This document shows positions 19,576 through 28,814 of a stretch of DNA of 64,000 nt, piece after piece; position 1 is the first letter of the stretch, and every line of letters begins with the position of its first letter. The notes beneath the pieces were generated by a model that saw only the letters and a list, made by a program, of their open reading frames with translations, was not told the DNA's origin and searched no databases. The stretch covers positions 1,612,001 to 1,676,000 of the forward strand of contig NZ_LT799838.1 of assembly GCF_900168255.1 (NCBI RefSeq), read 5' to 3'. A program made the translations under genes and the position numbers. The DNA is from Psychrobacter sp. DAB_AL43B. GTDB lineage: Bacteria; Pseudomonadota; Gammaproteobacteria; Pseudomonadales; Moraxellaceae.

Positions 19576-20214
19576 CTACAACTGCGTATGCAAACCACAT
19601 TCGCGGTGCTCTTCTACCTTAGTAGGATCGAAGTAATCAAACTCATTCGGTAGGCTGTGTTTTTCAAGATAAACATCCAAATCGCTATCTGTCTTATCAA
19701 ATAACGGTGCGACTTTTAACACACCATCTTTAGATAGGCTCAGCACATCAAGACCTTGGCGGAATTCGGTTTGATCTTTGCGAATAGCGTTGAACCAAAC
19801 GTCAGGCTTTAGCTCATCTAGTGCACGGCGGAACGGCTCAAGTTTTACCTGATCGGTAAACTCATCATGTAGTGGATTATCAATACCAGGAATACCTTCC
19901 ATTGTCACGTCACGATGAGCGGCAGTTTGCTTAGGAATATAGGTGATCACATTTAAGTTTAAATCACGGATGACTTTATTAGCAAATTGGTAAGTCGCGT
20001 CAGTATTATAACCAGAATCTACCCACAATACGGTGATATCAGGACGCTGCTTGGCGACCAAATGCAAAATCGCTGATTCATAAGGGCGGAAGTTAGTGGT
20101 AATGATGGGGTTTTTCGCTTGGCTTAATGCCCATTCAACAATCTGCTCGGGTGACTTACCTTGCAAGTCTTTGTTGGCTTGATCGATATCTAGATTTGGG
20201 TGTAATTGGCTCAT
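19576..20214 (-). CDS. cysH: Phosphoadenylyl-sulfate (PAPS) reductase
   Basis: CysH reduces activated sulfate to sulfite. The fold is the adenine-nucleotide hydrolase type: TTNFRPYESAILH (P-loop-like region), VLWVDSGYNTDATYQF, then IRKDQTEFR, and the C-terminal catalytic motif ECGLH. That cysteine is the only one in 212 residues. The cysteine pairs that bind the iron-sulfur cluster in APS reductases are therefore absent, which points to the thioredoxin-dependent PAPS type. It is about 30 residues shorter than E. coli CysH. AAGGA lies 8 bases before the start. It is the last gene of the cysI-DUF934-cysH unit. Confidence 0.92.
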   Translation of the reverse strand: MSQLHPNLDIDQANKDLQGKSPEQIVEWALSQAKNPIITTNFRPYESAILHLVAKQRPDITVLWVDSGYNTDATYQFANKVIRDLNLNVITYIPKQTAAHRDVTMEGIPGIDNPLHDEFTDQVKLEPFRRALDELKPDVWFNAIRKDQTEFRQGLDVLSLSKDGVLKVAPLFDKTDSDLDVYLEKHSLPNEFDYFDPTKVEEHRECGLHTQL

Positions 20215-20296
20215 GATGCGTTCCTTAATAAGTGTTAATGTAAAAATAAGTAGAGTAAAAAGACATTAATATCAGTTCGTATGATTCATTATAAAA

Positions 20297-20893
20297 TTAA
20301 GCACCTGCAAACATCGGTAATGCGCTGGCATCGCGCCCGTCGTAGCTGCTGGCAAGTGCGGTAAATGCTTGACTGATGTTAGAGATAGACTGCAGATCAT
20401 GCTCGCTAATCACAAAACTATCAGCACCAGCGCGTAACAAATAAGCGATTTGATCTCGACCAAACTTGCCAGCCATGCGAATCTCGCCCTGATAGCCCAT
20501 TTGGCGCAGGGTTTGCGCATAACTAAAGCCGCGCCCGTCGGTGAAGACAGGTACATGAATGACAATCAAATCTTGCTGTAATAAAAACTCTGACAAATTA
20601 ACCAATGCATCAGTATCGTTATCTGATGTGATCCAAACACCGACACGGCTGGCATGTTCGGTTAACAGCTCATGCAACTGCTGTAATAGCCCACCAGCGA
20701 GCTTGCCTTTAGCATCTAATAAATCAGTGAGCGGCAGTACGATATCGAATTTTTCTTGTTTATGCAGTAGCTCAAGTAGCGATATATGGGTAAGTGCAAT
20801 GCCATCTGGTAGCTCATTGGTGCTAAGCGCCAACCATGTATCATTTTGACTGGTATCAATGCCTTTGCTGTTTAATACATGATGATTACCCAT
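20297..20893 (-). CDS. DUF934 family protein of the sulfite-reductase operon
   Basis: The 198-residue protein matches the DUF934 family, commonly encoded between sulfite reductase and CysH in proteobacteria. Recognisable segments are LPLTDLLDAKGKLAGGLL and the C-terminal block FSYAQTLRQMGYQGEIR, GKFGRDQIAYLLRAGADSF. Its biochemical role is not established; the context says sulfite reduction. The start at 20893 (MGNHHVLN) is chosen because AAGGAGAAGG precedes it; the frame is open 17 codons further upstream inside cysI. It overlaps the end of cysI by 8 bp, so translation is probably coupled. Confidence 0.88.
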   Translation of the reverse strand: MGNHHVLNSKGIDTSQNDTWLALSTNELPDGIALTHISLLELLHKQEKFDIVLPLTDLLDAKGKLAGGLLQQLHELLTEHASRVGVWITSDNDTDALVNLSEFLLQQDLIVIHVPVFTDGRGFSYAQTLRQMGYQGEIRMAGKFGRDQIAYLLRAGADSFVISEHDLQSISNISQAFTALASSYDGRDASALPMFAGA

Positions 20894-22571
20894 AAACCTT
20901 CTCCTTAAAGGCGGCGATGCCAACGCGATCAACCAAGTCACCAAAGCCTTCTACATCGTTCTCATTGCTTACGCGCTGCTCTAGATAAACGTCCAATATC
21001 TTTTGTAGAGTAGTTGCCACGTCGTCAGCTGGCACGGCTTTACCTAAGATTTTACCGATTTTAGCATTATCACTAGAGTTGCCGCCAAGGCTGATTTGAT
21101 ACCAGTGCTCACCCTTTTTATCGACACCAAGGATACCGATATCACCAGTATGATGATGCGCACAAGCGTTCATGCAACCAGACATATTGAGGCGAATGTC
21201 ACCCAAATCATAAAGGTAGTCGAGATCATCAAACTGTTTTTCGATTTGCTCGGCAATATTATGTGTAGTGGCATTGGCAAGCGAGCAAAAGTCCCAGCCT
21301 GGACAGACAATCATATCAGTTAAGGTATTGATATTAGCGCGGGCTAAATGTAGCTTCGACAGCTGCTGCCATAGCTCGTACAGATGATTGCTTTGCACAT
21401 CAGCGAATACTAGATTTTGCTGATAGGTACCGCGCAATTCACTAAAGCTATATTTATCAGCAAGATCAGCGAGGGCATCCATTTGCGTCTCGCTTACATC
21501 GCCTGATGGCACGTAGATGCCGTCGACCAAACCTGCCTTTAGCGAAATCACCACCGCGCGATAGCCTGCGATTTTATGTGCGACAGTATTTTGCTGATAC
21601 CAATTGGCAAAGTCTTTATCCGTATTAAGCTGCTGTTGTAGCTCAGACTGTACTTGTAACGCATCAAAGGTGACGTAATCAGGTTCCGTGAAAAAGCTAC
21701 TGGCGGTTGCAAAGTTTGCATCGGTTAAAGTCAATGGACCGTCTTTTATATGCGCTTCCCATTCCGCATCGACCAGTTTAGCAAAGGCAGGGCCACCCAT
21801 ACTCTCAACCAATATCTTGATACGGGCTTTAAACTTGTTGTCGCGGCGACCGTGCAGGTTATAGACGCGCAAAATCGCATCTAAGTAGCTGAGCAGGTGT
21901 TGACGTGGTAAGAACTCATTAATAACCTTACCAATGACAGGCGTACGTCCAAGTCCGCCACCAACGATGACTTCAAAACCAAGCTCGCCTGCGTCATTGG
22001 TTTTTAAATGCAGTCCCACATCATGTACTTGCGTGGCAGCGCGGTCGTTGGCCGTACCAATAACGGCAATCTTAAATTTACGCGGTAAAAAAGCAAACTC
22101 AGGATGAAAGGTTGACCACTGGCGAATAATCTCGCAATAGGGACGCGGATCGGCAATTTCTTCTTGATGAATACCAGCATAAGGGTCCGTGGTGGTATTA
22201 CGAATACAGTTACCCGACGTTTGGATCGAGTGCATTTGTACTGATGCTAGCTCCGCCAAAATATCTGGTACTTCTTCAAGTTTTGGCCAGTTCAGCTGCA
22301 TATTGGTACGGGTAGTAAAGTGCCCGTAACCTTTGTCATATTTGCGGGTAATCTCAGCCAATTTACGCAACTGATAGGTAGCCAGCAGCCCGTAAGGGAT
22401 AGCGATACGTAGCATCGGTGCATAACGTTGGATATAAAGACCGTTTTGCAGTCGTAGCGGTAAAAACTGCTCTTCTGGGAGCTCGCCTGCCAAAAATCGT
22501 TCAGTTTGGTCACGAAATTGCGCAACCCGTTCTTCTACTAAGGTTTGGTCAGCGTAGTTATATTGATACAT
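20886..22571 (-). CDS. cysI: Sulfite reductase hemoprotein subunit (nitrite/sulfite reductase)
   Basis: This 561-residue protein reduces sulfite to sulfide with siroheme and a [4Fe-4S] cluster. The coupled cofactor site is visible as CPGWDFC and, about 36 residues later, SGCMNACAHHHTGDIG. The sequence has the two-fold ferredoxin-like/catalytic repeat of the family, with anion-binding arginines in GHFTTRTNMQLNW and SGNCIRNTTTDPYAG. No flavoprotein partner (CysJ) is in the window, so the electron donor (ferredoxin or an unlinked reductase) is open. GAG lies 8-10 bases before the ATG. First gene of a unit with the DUF934 gene and cysH. Confidence 0.94.
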   Translation of the reverse strand: MYQYNYADQTLVEERVAQFRDQTERFLAGELPEEQFLPLRLQNGLYIQRYAPMLRIAIPYGLLATYQLRKLAEITRKYDKGYGHFTTRTNMQLNWPKLEEVPDILAELASVQMHSIQTSGNCIRNTTTDPYAGIHQEEIADPRPYCEIIRQWSTFHPEFAFLPRKFKIAVIGTANDRAATQVHDVGLHLKTNDAGELGFEVIVGGGLGRTPVIGKVINEFLPRQHLLSYLDAILRVYNLHGRRDNKFKARIKILVESMGGPAFAKLVDAEWEAHIKDGPLTLTDANFATASSFFTEPDYVTFDALQVQSELQQQLNTDKDFANWYQQNTVAHKIAGYRAVVISLKAGLVDGIYVPSGDVSETQMDALADLADKYSFSELRGTYQQNLVFADVQSNHLYELWQQLSKLHLARANINTLTDMIVCPGWDFCSLANATTHNIAEQIEKQFDDLDYLYDLGDIRLNMSGCMNACAHHHTGDIGILGVDKKGEHWYQISLGGNSSDNAKIGKILGKAVPADDVATTLQKILDVYLEQRVSNENDVEGFGDLVDRVGIAAFKEKVYG

Positions 22572-22882
22572 GACGTAATCTCAATGTTATTTTTAAACGT
22601 AAAAGCAGCGACTAATAAGTTTTATTGCCAATCGCAAGGTAAACAATTCAGTTTTACATCATATAAGGTTGGCTCTCTAAACATAAATTCCTTTAAGACA
22701 TATCCATATCCAAACACAGCATAAATTTTCATAACGAAAGTTAGGTAGCCTATGTTTAACAAATTCAACTTTCAATTTCCATAAATCGCCCATAATTGGC
22801 TATCCATTAGCAACTAACCGTTTATCGTTAAATTATCGCTTATTTATTTTCTTGATCATTCCTTGAGGTTTTAAAAAACACT
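22572..22882. other. Divergent intergenic region cysI / sat
   Basis: The 311-bp AT-rich region must carry the promoters of both divergent sulfur operons, and probably CysB-type control, but CysB sites are too degenerate to call by eye. No small gene or riboswitch-like structure was recognised. Confidence 0.5.
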
Positions 22883-24136
22883 ATGACATCTATCAATGCT
22901 AATCAAAAACCATCAAAACTTGTCCCTCCACATGGTAGCGCTGAGCTTAAGCCGCTTTTATTAAATGATAGTGCGCGTAACCAAGCGTTAAAGTTTGCCA
23001 GTACCTTGCCAACCATTAACCTTAGCTCTCGTGAGCGCGGTGATTTGATTATGTTTGGTATTGGCGGCTTTACACCGTTAAATGGTTTTATGAATCAAGC
23101 GGATTGGCAGGGCGTGGTAGATAACATGCGTCTGCAAAGTGGTGACAATGCTGGCTTGTTTTGGCCAATTCCGATTACCTTGTCTGCACCTAAAGCGACC
23201 GCTGATAGCTTAAATGCAGGTGATAAAGTCGCATTGGTGGCGCAAGATGGTGAGATTATGGGCATCTTGACGGTGGAAGAGACTTATACCATCGATAAAG
23301 AGCATGAATGCCAAAAAGTTTTTACCACCACGGATCCAGAGCATCCTGGCGTTCAACAAGTATTGGATCAAGGTGAAGTTAATATCGCCGGTAGCGTCGA
23401 AGTCTTAAGTGAAGGCGAGTTCCCAACCTTATATCCAGAAATCTATAAAACACCAGCTGAAACGCGCGAGATTTTGGATGCTAAAGGCTGGCAAACGGTC
23501 GCTGCCTTCCAAACCCGTAATCCAATGCACCGCTCGCACGAATATCTCGCCAAGATTGCTATTGAGATATGTGATGGCGTACTGATACACTCGTTATTGG
23601 GCGCGTTGAAACCAGGCGATATCCCAGCAGACGTCCGTCAAGAAGCCATTAAAACTTTGATTGATAATTACTTTAGACAAGATACCGTTATTCAAGCTGG
23701 CTATCCATTAGATATGCGTTATGCTGGTCCACGTGAGGCATTACTGCATGCCGTATTCCGCCAAAACTATGGCTGTAGCCATCTGATTGTTGGTCGTGAC
23801 CATGCGGGTGTTGGCGATTATTATGGTGCCTTTGATGCGCAGACTATTTTTGAGCATGTTGGTAAAGACGATTTGATTACCCAACCATTAAAAATTGGCT
23901 GGACGTTTTGGTGTAATGCTTGTAACGCTATGGCCTCTGATAAGACCTGCCCACATGAAGCGTCTGAGCATGTCAAAGTATCAGGGACTAAGCTGCGTAA
24001 AGCACTATCAGAGGACGAAGAAGTGCCAGACAACTTTAGTCGTCCTGAAGTACTAGAGATTTTACGTGATTATTATGCGGGTATTGCCCGTGAGGAACGT
24101 GCTGAAGTGAAGTTAGTCGGAGCTTCTGCGGTATAA
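22883..24136 (+). CDS. sat: Sulfate adenylyltransferase (single-subunit ATP sulfurylase)
   Basis: Sat makes APS and pyrophosphate from ATP and sulfate, the first activation step. The nucleotide-binding signature [13 protein letters not shown], the loop [12 protein letters not shown] and the late segment SGTKLRKAL are all present. The length of 417 residues fits the homo-oligomeric Sat family rather than the CysD/CysN pair of E. coli. The zinc-type cysteines [15 protein letters not shown] near residue 345 are typical of this bacterial group. No APS-kinase domain is fused. The gene is divergent from cysI and ends at a strong terminator. Confidence 0.95.
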   Translation: MTSINANQKPSKLVPPHGSAELKPLLLNDSARNQALKFASTLPTINLSSRERGDLIMFGIGGFTPLNGFMNQADWQGVVDNMRLQSGDNAGLFWPIPITLSAPKATADSLNAGDKVALVAQDGEIMGILTVEETYTIDKEHECQKVFTTTDPEHPGVQQVLDQGEVNIAGSVEVLSEGEFPTLYPEIYKTPAETREILDAKGWQTVAAFQTRNPMHRSHEYLAKIAIEICDGVLIHSLLGALKPGDIPADVRQEAIKTLIDNYFRQDTVIQAGYPLDMRYAGPREALLHAVFRQNYGCSHLIVGRDHAGVGDYYGAFDAQTIFEHVGKDDLITQPLKIGWTFWCNACNAMASDKTCPHEASEHVKVSGTKLRKALSEDEEVPDNFSRPEVLEILRDYYAGIAREERAEVKLVGASAV

Positions 24137-24154
24137 GTTTTAAACATTGAATAA

Positions 24155-24191
24155 TAAAAAAGGGTCAGATTTATCGTCTGACCCTTTTTTT
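24155..24191. terminator. Bidirectional terminator after sat
   Basis: Perfect stem AAAAAAGGGTCAGA/TCTGACCCTTTTTT with a 7-base loop. It also serves the convergent lipoprotein gene. Confidence 0.9.
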
Positions 24192-24228
24192 ACGTATTTT
24201 TCTCACCATTTCCCTAATACTAAAGCTT

Positions 24229-24768
24229 TTAATTCAGCTCTAGCTTACCTGCAAGCTTTTCATACTCTCCTACTAGTGAGCCGCCACCAGAACAAAAATA
24301 ATTGAGCGCATATTTATCTTGGCTGTCGATAGTGAGCTTGTCCTCTTTAAATTGAAAAAAAGCCGTACTGTCATTGACCTTGCTTTGAAAAATGATACCG
24401 TGCGCGTCATCTTGACCCATAAAAGTCGCTTTACCATCAAAATAGCAACTGGGTTTTTTCACATCACTACGAGCGCGTACCTTAATATCAATTTGTCCCT
24501 CTTGTTCATCATCTGCTGCGCGCACCATGACACCAACCCAATCATAGTCTTGCGCGCGCTTAGCATAATCCTCAGAAGCGTAGCCCTTAGAAGCATAGTC
24601 TCCAACCACTGCTTGCACGGCAGGCGTAATAGTCGCTGTTGTTTGCTTTACGATGTTGCTGCCTGTACTGGTGGTCGTATTATTACAGCCGCTCAAGGCA
24701 AATAGAGCAGAAGTGGTTAATGAGAGTGCCGCAAAAAAATGAGAATAACGAGGTAGAGAAAGGGTCAT
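24229..24768 (-). CDS. Putative lipoprotein of unknown function
   Basis: The 179-residue protein has a basic start, a hydrophobic stretch and the lipobox ALSGC (residues 24-28). After a threonine-rich linker comes a small domain with two cysteines (PSCYFDG and YFCSGGGS) that could pair in the periplasm. It sits inside the sulfate region between sat and the first sulfate-binding gene, but nothing in the sequence ties it to sulfur. Convergent with sat. Not recognised as a named family. Confidence 0.7.
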   Translation of the reverse strand: MTLSLPRYSHFFAALSLTTSALFALSGCNNTTTSTGSNIVKQTTATITPAVQAVVGDYASKGYASEDYAKRAQDYDWVGVMVRAADDEQEGQIDIKVRARSDVKKPSCYFDGKATFMGQDDAHGIIFQSKVNDSTAFFQFKEDKLTIDSQDKYALNYFCSGGGSLVGEYEKLAGKLELN

Positions 24769-25275
24769 TTAGGCGCCTTTTTTAAGTAAGTAATTGAGAT
24801 GGCTAGTATGTCTGCAAAATAATAAAGTTTGATGGTTGTAAAATTAAGCCATTTAAACGGCATAGTTAAGGTATGTTGAATATTCAACGGATAATACAGC
24901 TTACATAAATACCAGTCTACTTAGTAAACAATACCGTAGCTTACTCAAAAGTGTCTGCTTATCACTATATCGCAAAAATACCCAATAAAAACAGCTGTTT
25001 TAGAATAACTAATAACATTACTTATGCCAAGTTAATCACTCGATAAGCGGATTCGTCACTAAGCATTTATCTTCTATGCTGCTAGCATATCTCTCATCAT
25101 TCATAAAACCATATTCATCAAATCATGTTCAAGACATTATAGCCTTTAACTGGGCGATCAATATTTTGAAGCAACGATCCTATCAATATTATCGAGAGTA
25201 TTTATGCAACCGACTCACAAGAGGTTTCACAAGCTTAGCTTGGCTAGTGTCCAGTTACTTATTGAGCGTAAAAAT
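24769..25275. promoter_or_regulatory. Upstream region of the first sulfate-binding gene, with a conserved control block
   Basis: The gap of about 500 bp holds a block at 25051-25092 (ATTCGTCACTAAGCAT ... TATGCTGCTAGCATA) that matches 26521-26562, upstream of the second sulfate-binding gene, at about 30 of 42 positions. The core ATGCTnnnAGCAT is an inverted repeat. This makes it a candidate regulator site copied with the gene. Open frames here show no coding signs. Confidence 0.45.
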
Positions 25276-26349
25276 ATGAGAGCACACGTATCTAATGTCA
25301 GATTAAATATTGGTGGCGTGCTTGCAGTTGCAATATTAATGACTGGCTGTAGCCCCACTGAAGCGACTCAAAACGAGGCACAGAAAAAAGCAGATGGGTC
25401 AAAAGATATCGAGATACTTAACGTCTCTTACGATGTGTCGCGCGATTTTTATAAAGACTACAACACCTTATTCGCTAAGGGTTATCAAAAAGAGCATCCC
25501 GATAGCAAAGTTAGTATCAATCAATCACATGGTGGCTCAAGCAAGCAAGCATTGTCGGTCGCTAATGGTTTACAAGCGGATGTGGTGACCTTTAATCAAG
25601 AAAGTGATATGAATTTGCTGGTCGAAAAAGGCTTGGTTGCCGCTAATTGGCAGCAAGCGCTACCAAATAAGGCTGTTCCTTATACCAGCACCATGGTGTT
25701 ATTGGTACGCAGTGGCAACCCAAAGGGCATTAAAGACTGGCAAGATTTGGCACGTAGTGACATCGGTGTGGTCATACCCAACCCAAAAACCAGTGGCACC
25801 GCGCGTTACGCCTTTTTGGGTGCTTATGGCTATGGACTGCATCATTTTAAAGAAAATGTTGCAGCTTCTACCAAAACAGATGCCTTTATTAAAAAGCTAC
25901 TGGCAAACGTCGTCACTTATGACAATGGCGCGCGCGCAGCAACGACCAGCTTTACTCAGCGCGGTCTAGGCGATGTGCTCATTACGACCGAAAACGAAGC
26001 GCATTTGGCCGCCAAGCAATTTGCCAAAGGAAAAGTCGACATCGTTTATCCAAGCTATTCAGTGTTGATTGCCAATCCTGTTGCTGTGGTGACCGGAGTG
26101 ACAGATAAAGCAGGTAAAACAGCAGCAGCAAATACATATCTTAAAGGCTTATGGGACAAGCCTGCACAGGAACTGATGGCACAGATGTATATGCGCCCTA
26201 GTAATGAGCAAGTGCTTACTGCCCACAAGGACACCTTGCTTGATATTGAGACGTTTGAGCCAGTAGCAGTATTTGGTCCTTGGACGCAGATTATGGAGAC
26301 ATTCTTTGTTGATGGTAGTCGCTTTGATGCGTTGGCAAGTGCGAAATAA
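25276..26349 (+). CDS. sbp: Sulfate/thiosulfate-binding lipoprotein 1
   Basis: This is the solute-binding protein of the sulfate ABC transporter. The Sbp signature is clear: LNVSYDVSRDFYKDYN, then INQSHGGSSKQALSVANGLQADVVT, which form the sulfate-binding loops. Unlike the free periplasmic Sbp of E. coli it has a lipobox (LMTGC), so it is probably membrane-anchored. The start at 25276 gives a 25-residue lipoprotein signal peptide; the frame is open to an ATG at 25204, which would give an unusually long signal. It is followed directly by a paralogue on the same strand. Sulfate versus thiosulfate preference cannot be read. Confidence 0.92.
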   Translation: MRAHVSNVRLNIGGVLAVAILMTGCSPTEATQNEAQKKADGSKDIEILNVSYDVSRDFYKDYNTLFAKGYQKEHPDSKVSINQSHGGSSKQALSVANGLQADVVTFNQESDMNLLVEKGLVAANWQQALPNKAVPYTSTMVLLVRSGNPKGIKDWQDLARSDIGVVIPNPKTSGTARYAFLGAYGYGLHHFKENVAASTKTDAFIKKLLANVVTYDNGARAATTSFTQRGLGDVLITTENEAHLAAKQFAKGKVDIVYPSYSVLIANPVAVVTGVTDKAGKTAAANTYLKGLWDKPAQELMAQMYMRPSNEQVLTAHKDTLLDIETFEPVAVFGPWTQIMETFFVDGSRFDALASAK

Positions 26350-26520
26350 AAACAGGATGATCAATTACTATCTTACTTTCGACTGACTATTGGCGAATGA
26401 TGCAAGCAATCGGTCATTCGCTTATAAAAATATAAGGCTTATCAAACGCTCGTTATATTAAGTACTTGATAAGCCTATATTTTTACATCTTATATTCCAT
26501 TTTGGCAATAACATACGCAT

Positions 26521-26562
26521 ATTCGTCATTAAACATAATAAGCCTACGCTGTTAGCATACCT
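26521..26562 (+). promoter_or_regulatory. Second copy of the conserved control block before the second sulfate-binding gene
   Basis: ATTCGTCATTAAACAT ... TACGCTGTTAGCATA resembles the block at 25051-25092 and lies 32 bp before the start of the next gene. The copy suggests that the tandem duplication included the control region. Confidence 0.5.
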
Positions 26563-26594
26563 GCATTACTTAACTTATCTCATTTGAGGCAGCC

Positions 26595-27689
26595 ATGACA
26601 TCATATACAGCAGGTTATAAAAACAAAACGATTAGCGTCCTAAGTATCGCCGGCGTGGCGCTCACTTTGGGTATGACAGGCTGTAGCAATAGCGAAAAGA
26701 CTGAGCCAACTGCCAAAGTAGAGGGCGAGCCAGCTGCTGCCGCTGAAAATATTGAGCTATTAAACGTTTCTTACGATGTGGCACGCGATTTTTACAAAGG
26801 CTACAACCCTTTATTTATTGAACACTATAAAGCTGAAAACCCAAACAGTAATATCAGCGTTAATCAGTCGCATGGTGGCTCAAGCAAACAAGCATTATCG
26901 GTTGCTAATGGCTTACAAGCAGACGTAGCGACTATGAACCAAGGCTCAGATATTGAGCTCCTTCAGAAGAAAGGTTTGGTTGAAGCAGATTGGGAAAGCA
27001 AGTTCCCAGATAACGCCGTACCTTTTACCAGCACCATCGTATTTTTAGTGCGTAAAGACAATCCAAAAAATATCAAAGACTGGGAAGACTTAACCAAGTC
27101 GGGCGTTGAGATTGTCATGGCCAACCCGAAAGTAACTGGTAATGGCCGTTATGCCTTCCTAGGCGCTTATGGTTATGGTTTGAATGCGTTTAATAAAGAC
27201 GAAGCCAAAACGAAAAGCTATGTAAAAGATGTCCTTAAAAATGTCAAAGTTTACGAGAGTGGCGGACGCGCAGCAACGACGACCTTTGTTCAACGCGGTA
27301 TCGGTGATGTGCTAGTTACTTTTGAGAATGAAGCCAATCTTGCAGCTACTGATTTTGGCGCTGGTAAAGTCGATATCGTTTATCCTAAATACTCGATTAA
27401 GTCTGAAAGTCCGGTGGCTATCGTAAAAACCGTTACCGATAAAAAAGGCACCACTGCTGCTGCAAAAGCCTATCTTGATTACCTATGGAGCGAGCCCGCT
27501 CAACAATTGGCCGCTGACTTGTACTTACGTCCAAGCGTGAAAAGTGTTCTTGATAAAAACGGTGATAAATTACCACCAATTGAGACTTTCCGTCCGAATG
27601 ATACCTTTGGCTCATGGGATGAGATCATGGGTAACTTCTTCAGTGACGGCGGTGTGTTCGATCAGTTAGCCGTTAACGCGCCAAAGTAA
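26595..27689 (+). CDS. sbp: Sulfate/thiosulfate-binding lipoprotein 2
   Basis: The 364-residue paralogue of the preceding gene has the same signature loops (LNVSYDVARDFYKGYN, NQSHGGSSKQALSVANGLQ) and the lipobox MTGC at residues 27-30. It differs in its more acidic, alanine-rich linker (about 31-50) and in parts of the second lobe. Between it and cysT lies a strong hairpin. It and the first copy probably feed the CysT/CysW/CysA importer downstream, perhaps with different anion preference or affinity. Confidence 0.93.
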   Translation: MTSYTAGYKNKTISVLSIAGVALTLGMTGCSNSEKTEPTAKVEGEPAAAAENIELLNVSYDVARDFYKGYNPLFIEHYKAENPNSNISVNQSHGGSSKQALSVANGLQADVATMNQGSDIELLQKKGLVEADWESKFPDNAVPFTSTIVFLVRKDNPKNIKDWEDLTKSGVEIVMANPKVTGNGRYAFLGAYGYGLNAFNKDEAKTKSYVKDVLKNVKVYESGGRAATTTFVQRGIGDVLVTFENEANLAATDFGAGKVDIVYPKYSIKSESPVAIVKTVTDKKGTTAAAKAYLDYLWSEPAQQLAADLYLRPSVKSVLDKNGDKLPPIETFRPNDTFGSWDEIMGNFFSDGGVFDQLAVNAPK

Positions 27690-27813
27690 CTTTTAATAAA
27701 GCAATCCTTAAAACATTAGCTCTTAAGACATTGACTCTTAAAATATAATGAGCTTAGAGAGACCTTAACTTAGAAAGATAATCAACCTTATCATTCGATA
27801 ATAGAGCACACAA

Positions 27814-27850
27814 TATAAAGGACATGGCCACTCGTGCTATGTCCTTTATA
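27814..27850 (+). terminator. Hairpin between the sulfate-binding gene and cysT
   Basis: A 15-bp stem (TATAAAGGACATGGC with GCTATGTCCTTTATA, one G-T pair) and a 7-base loop, without a following T-run. It may attenuate read-through or protect the 3' end of the abundant binding-protein mRNA rather than fully terminate. Confidence 0.5.
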
Positions 27851-27928
27851 CCATAAGCATACTAATAACAAACTTGAAATAAATGGTCTTAACGATAAGC
27901 ACCATTAGATAGGCAATAGGACATTATT

Positions 27929-28813
27929 ATGAGTGCAACAACCTCTTCTGCCAATAAACCTAGTCACAAGAAGGGCTGGCTGACACGCTTGCGCCAACGT
28001 AATGTGCTACCAGGTTTTGGGCTAAGTATGGGAATCACCGTCTTTAGCTTATCGTTATTGGTGGTCTTGCCGTTTGCGATGATGGCTTATACCACCACCC
28101 AAATGGGCTGGACAGGATTTTGGACAACCATCAGTCAGCCTCAGGTCGCAGCCGCCATCAAGTTGACGTTATGGATGTCGTTTTTAGCGATGTTGACCAA
28201 TATGGTGTTTGGTACCTTGGTCGCTTGGGTGTTGGTCCGTTATGAGTTTTGGGGCAAATCTCTCATTAATGCCTTGGTTGATTTACCGTTTGCGCTACCT
28301 ACTGCGGTGACCGGTATATCCCTTGCGACGCTTTATGCTCCTAACGGCTTAATAGGGCAGTGGTTTGAGAAAATTGGGATTCAAGTAGCATTTACCCCGA
28401 TCGGTATTTGGCTGGCGTTAGTTGTCGTGAGTTTTCCGTTTATTGTGCGCGCGGTGCAGCCCGTATTAGCAGAGTTATCGGTTGAATTTGAAGAGGCAGC
28501 TGCGGTACTGGGAGCCAATCGATTTACTACCTTTCGCAAAGTCATTTTACCAGAGCTACTACCTGCACTACTGATGGGCGCTGGCATGATGTTTGCCCGT
28601 GCCACTGGCGAGTATGGTTCCGTTATTTTTATCGCCGGTAATATACCAATGGAATCTGAGATTTTACCCATTATTATTATCAGTAAACTTGAGCAATTCG
28701 ATATCCAAGGCGCATCGGCTGTGGCGTTATTTATGCTGCTGATCTCATTTGTGATTTTATTAACGATTAATATAGTGCAGTGGAAACTGTCACGCCGCGT
28801 AGGAGCTCGCTAA
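27929..28813 (+). CDS. cysT: Sulfate ABC transporter permease CysT
   Basis: The inner-membrane permease subunit (294 residues, six predicted helices) starts its first helix near residue 33. The cytoplasmic EAA loop EEAAAVLGANRFTTFRKVILPELLPAL (about 190-216) contacts the ATPase. VDLPFALPTAVTGISLATLYAPNG is typical of CysT. AGGA precedes the ATG. One base separates its stop from cysW, so the two are translated together. Confidence 0.95.
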   Translation: MSATTSSANKPSHKKGWLTRLRQRNVLPGFGLSMGITVFSLSLLVVLPFAMMAYTTTQMGWTGFWTTISQPQVAAAIKLTLWMSFLAMLTNMVFGTLVAWVLVRYEFWGKSLINALVDLPFALPTAVTGISLATLYAPNGLIGQWFEKIGIQVAFTPIGIWLALVVVSFPFIVRAVQPVLAELSVEFEEAAAVLGANRFTTFRKVILPELLPALLMGAGMMFARATGEYGSVIFIAGNIPMESEILPIIIISKLEQFDIQGASAVALFMLLISFVILLTINIVQWKLSRRVGAR

Positions 28814-28814
28814 G

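Noticed and set aside
22572..22882. Possible riboswitch upstream of cysI or sat
   Set aside because: No conserved core of a SAM, cobalamin or other known riboswitch could be recognised.
25076..25279. 67-codon open frame before the first sulfate-binding gene
   Set aside because: It lies in the control region and overlaps the signal peptide in another frame; no ribosome site.
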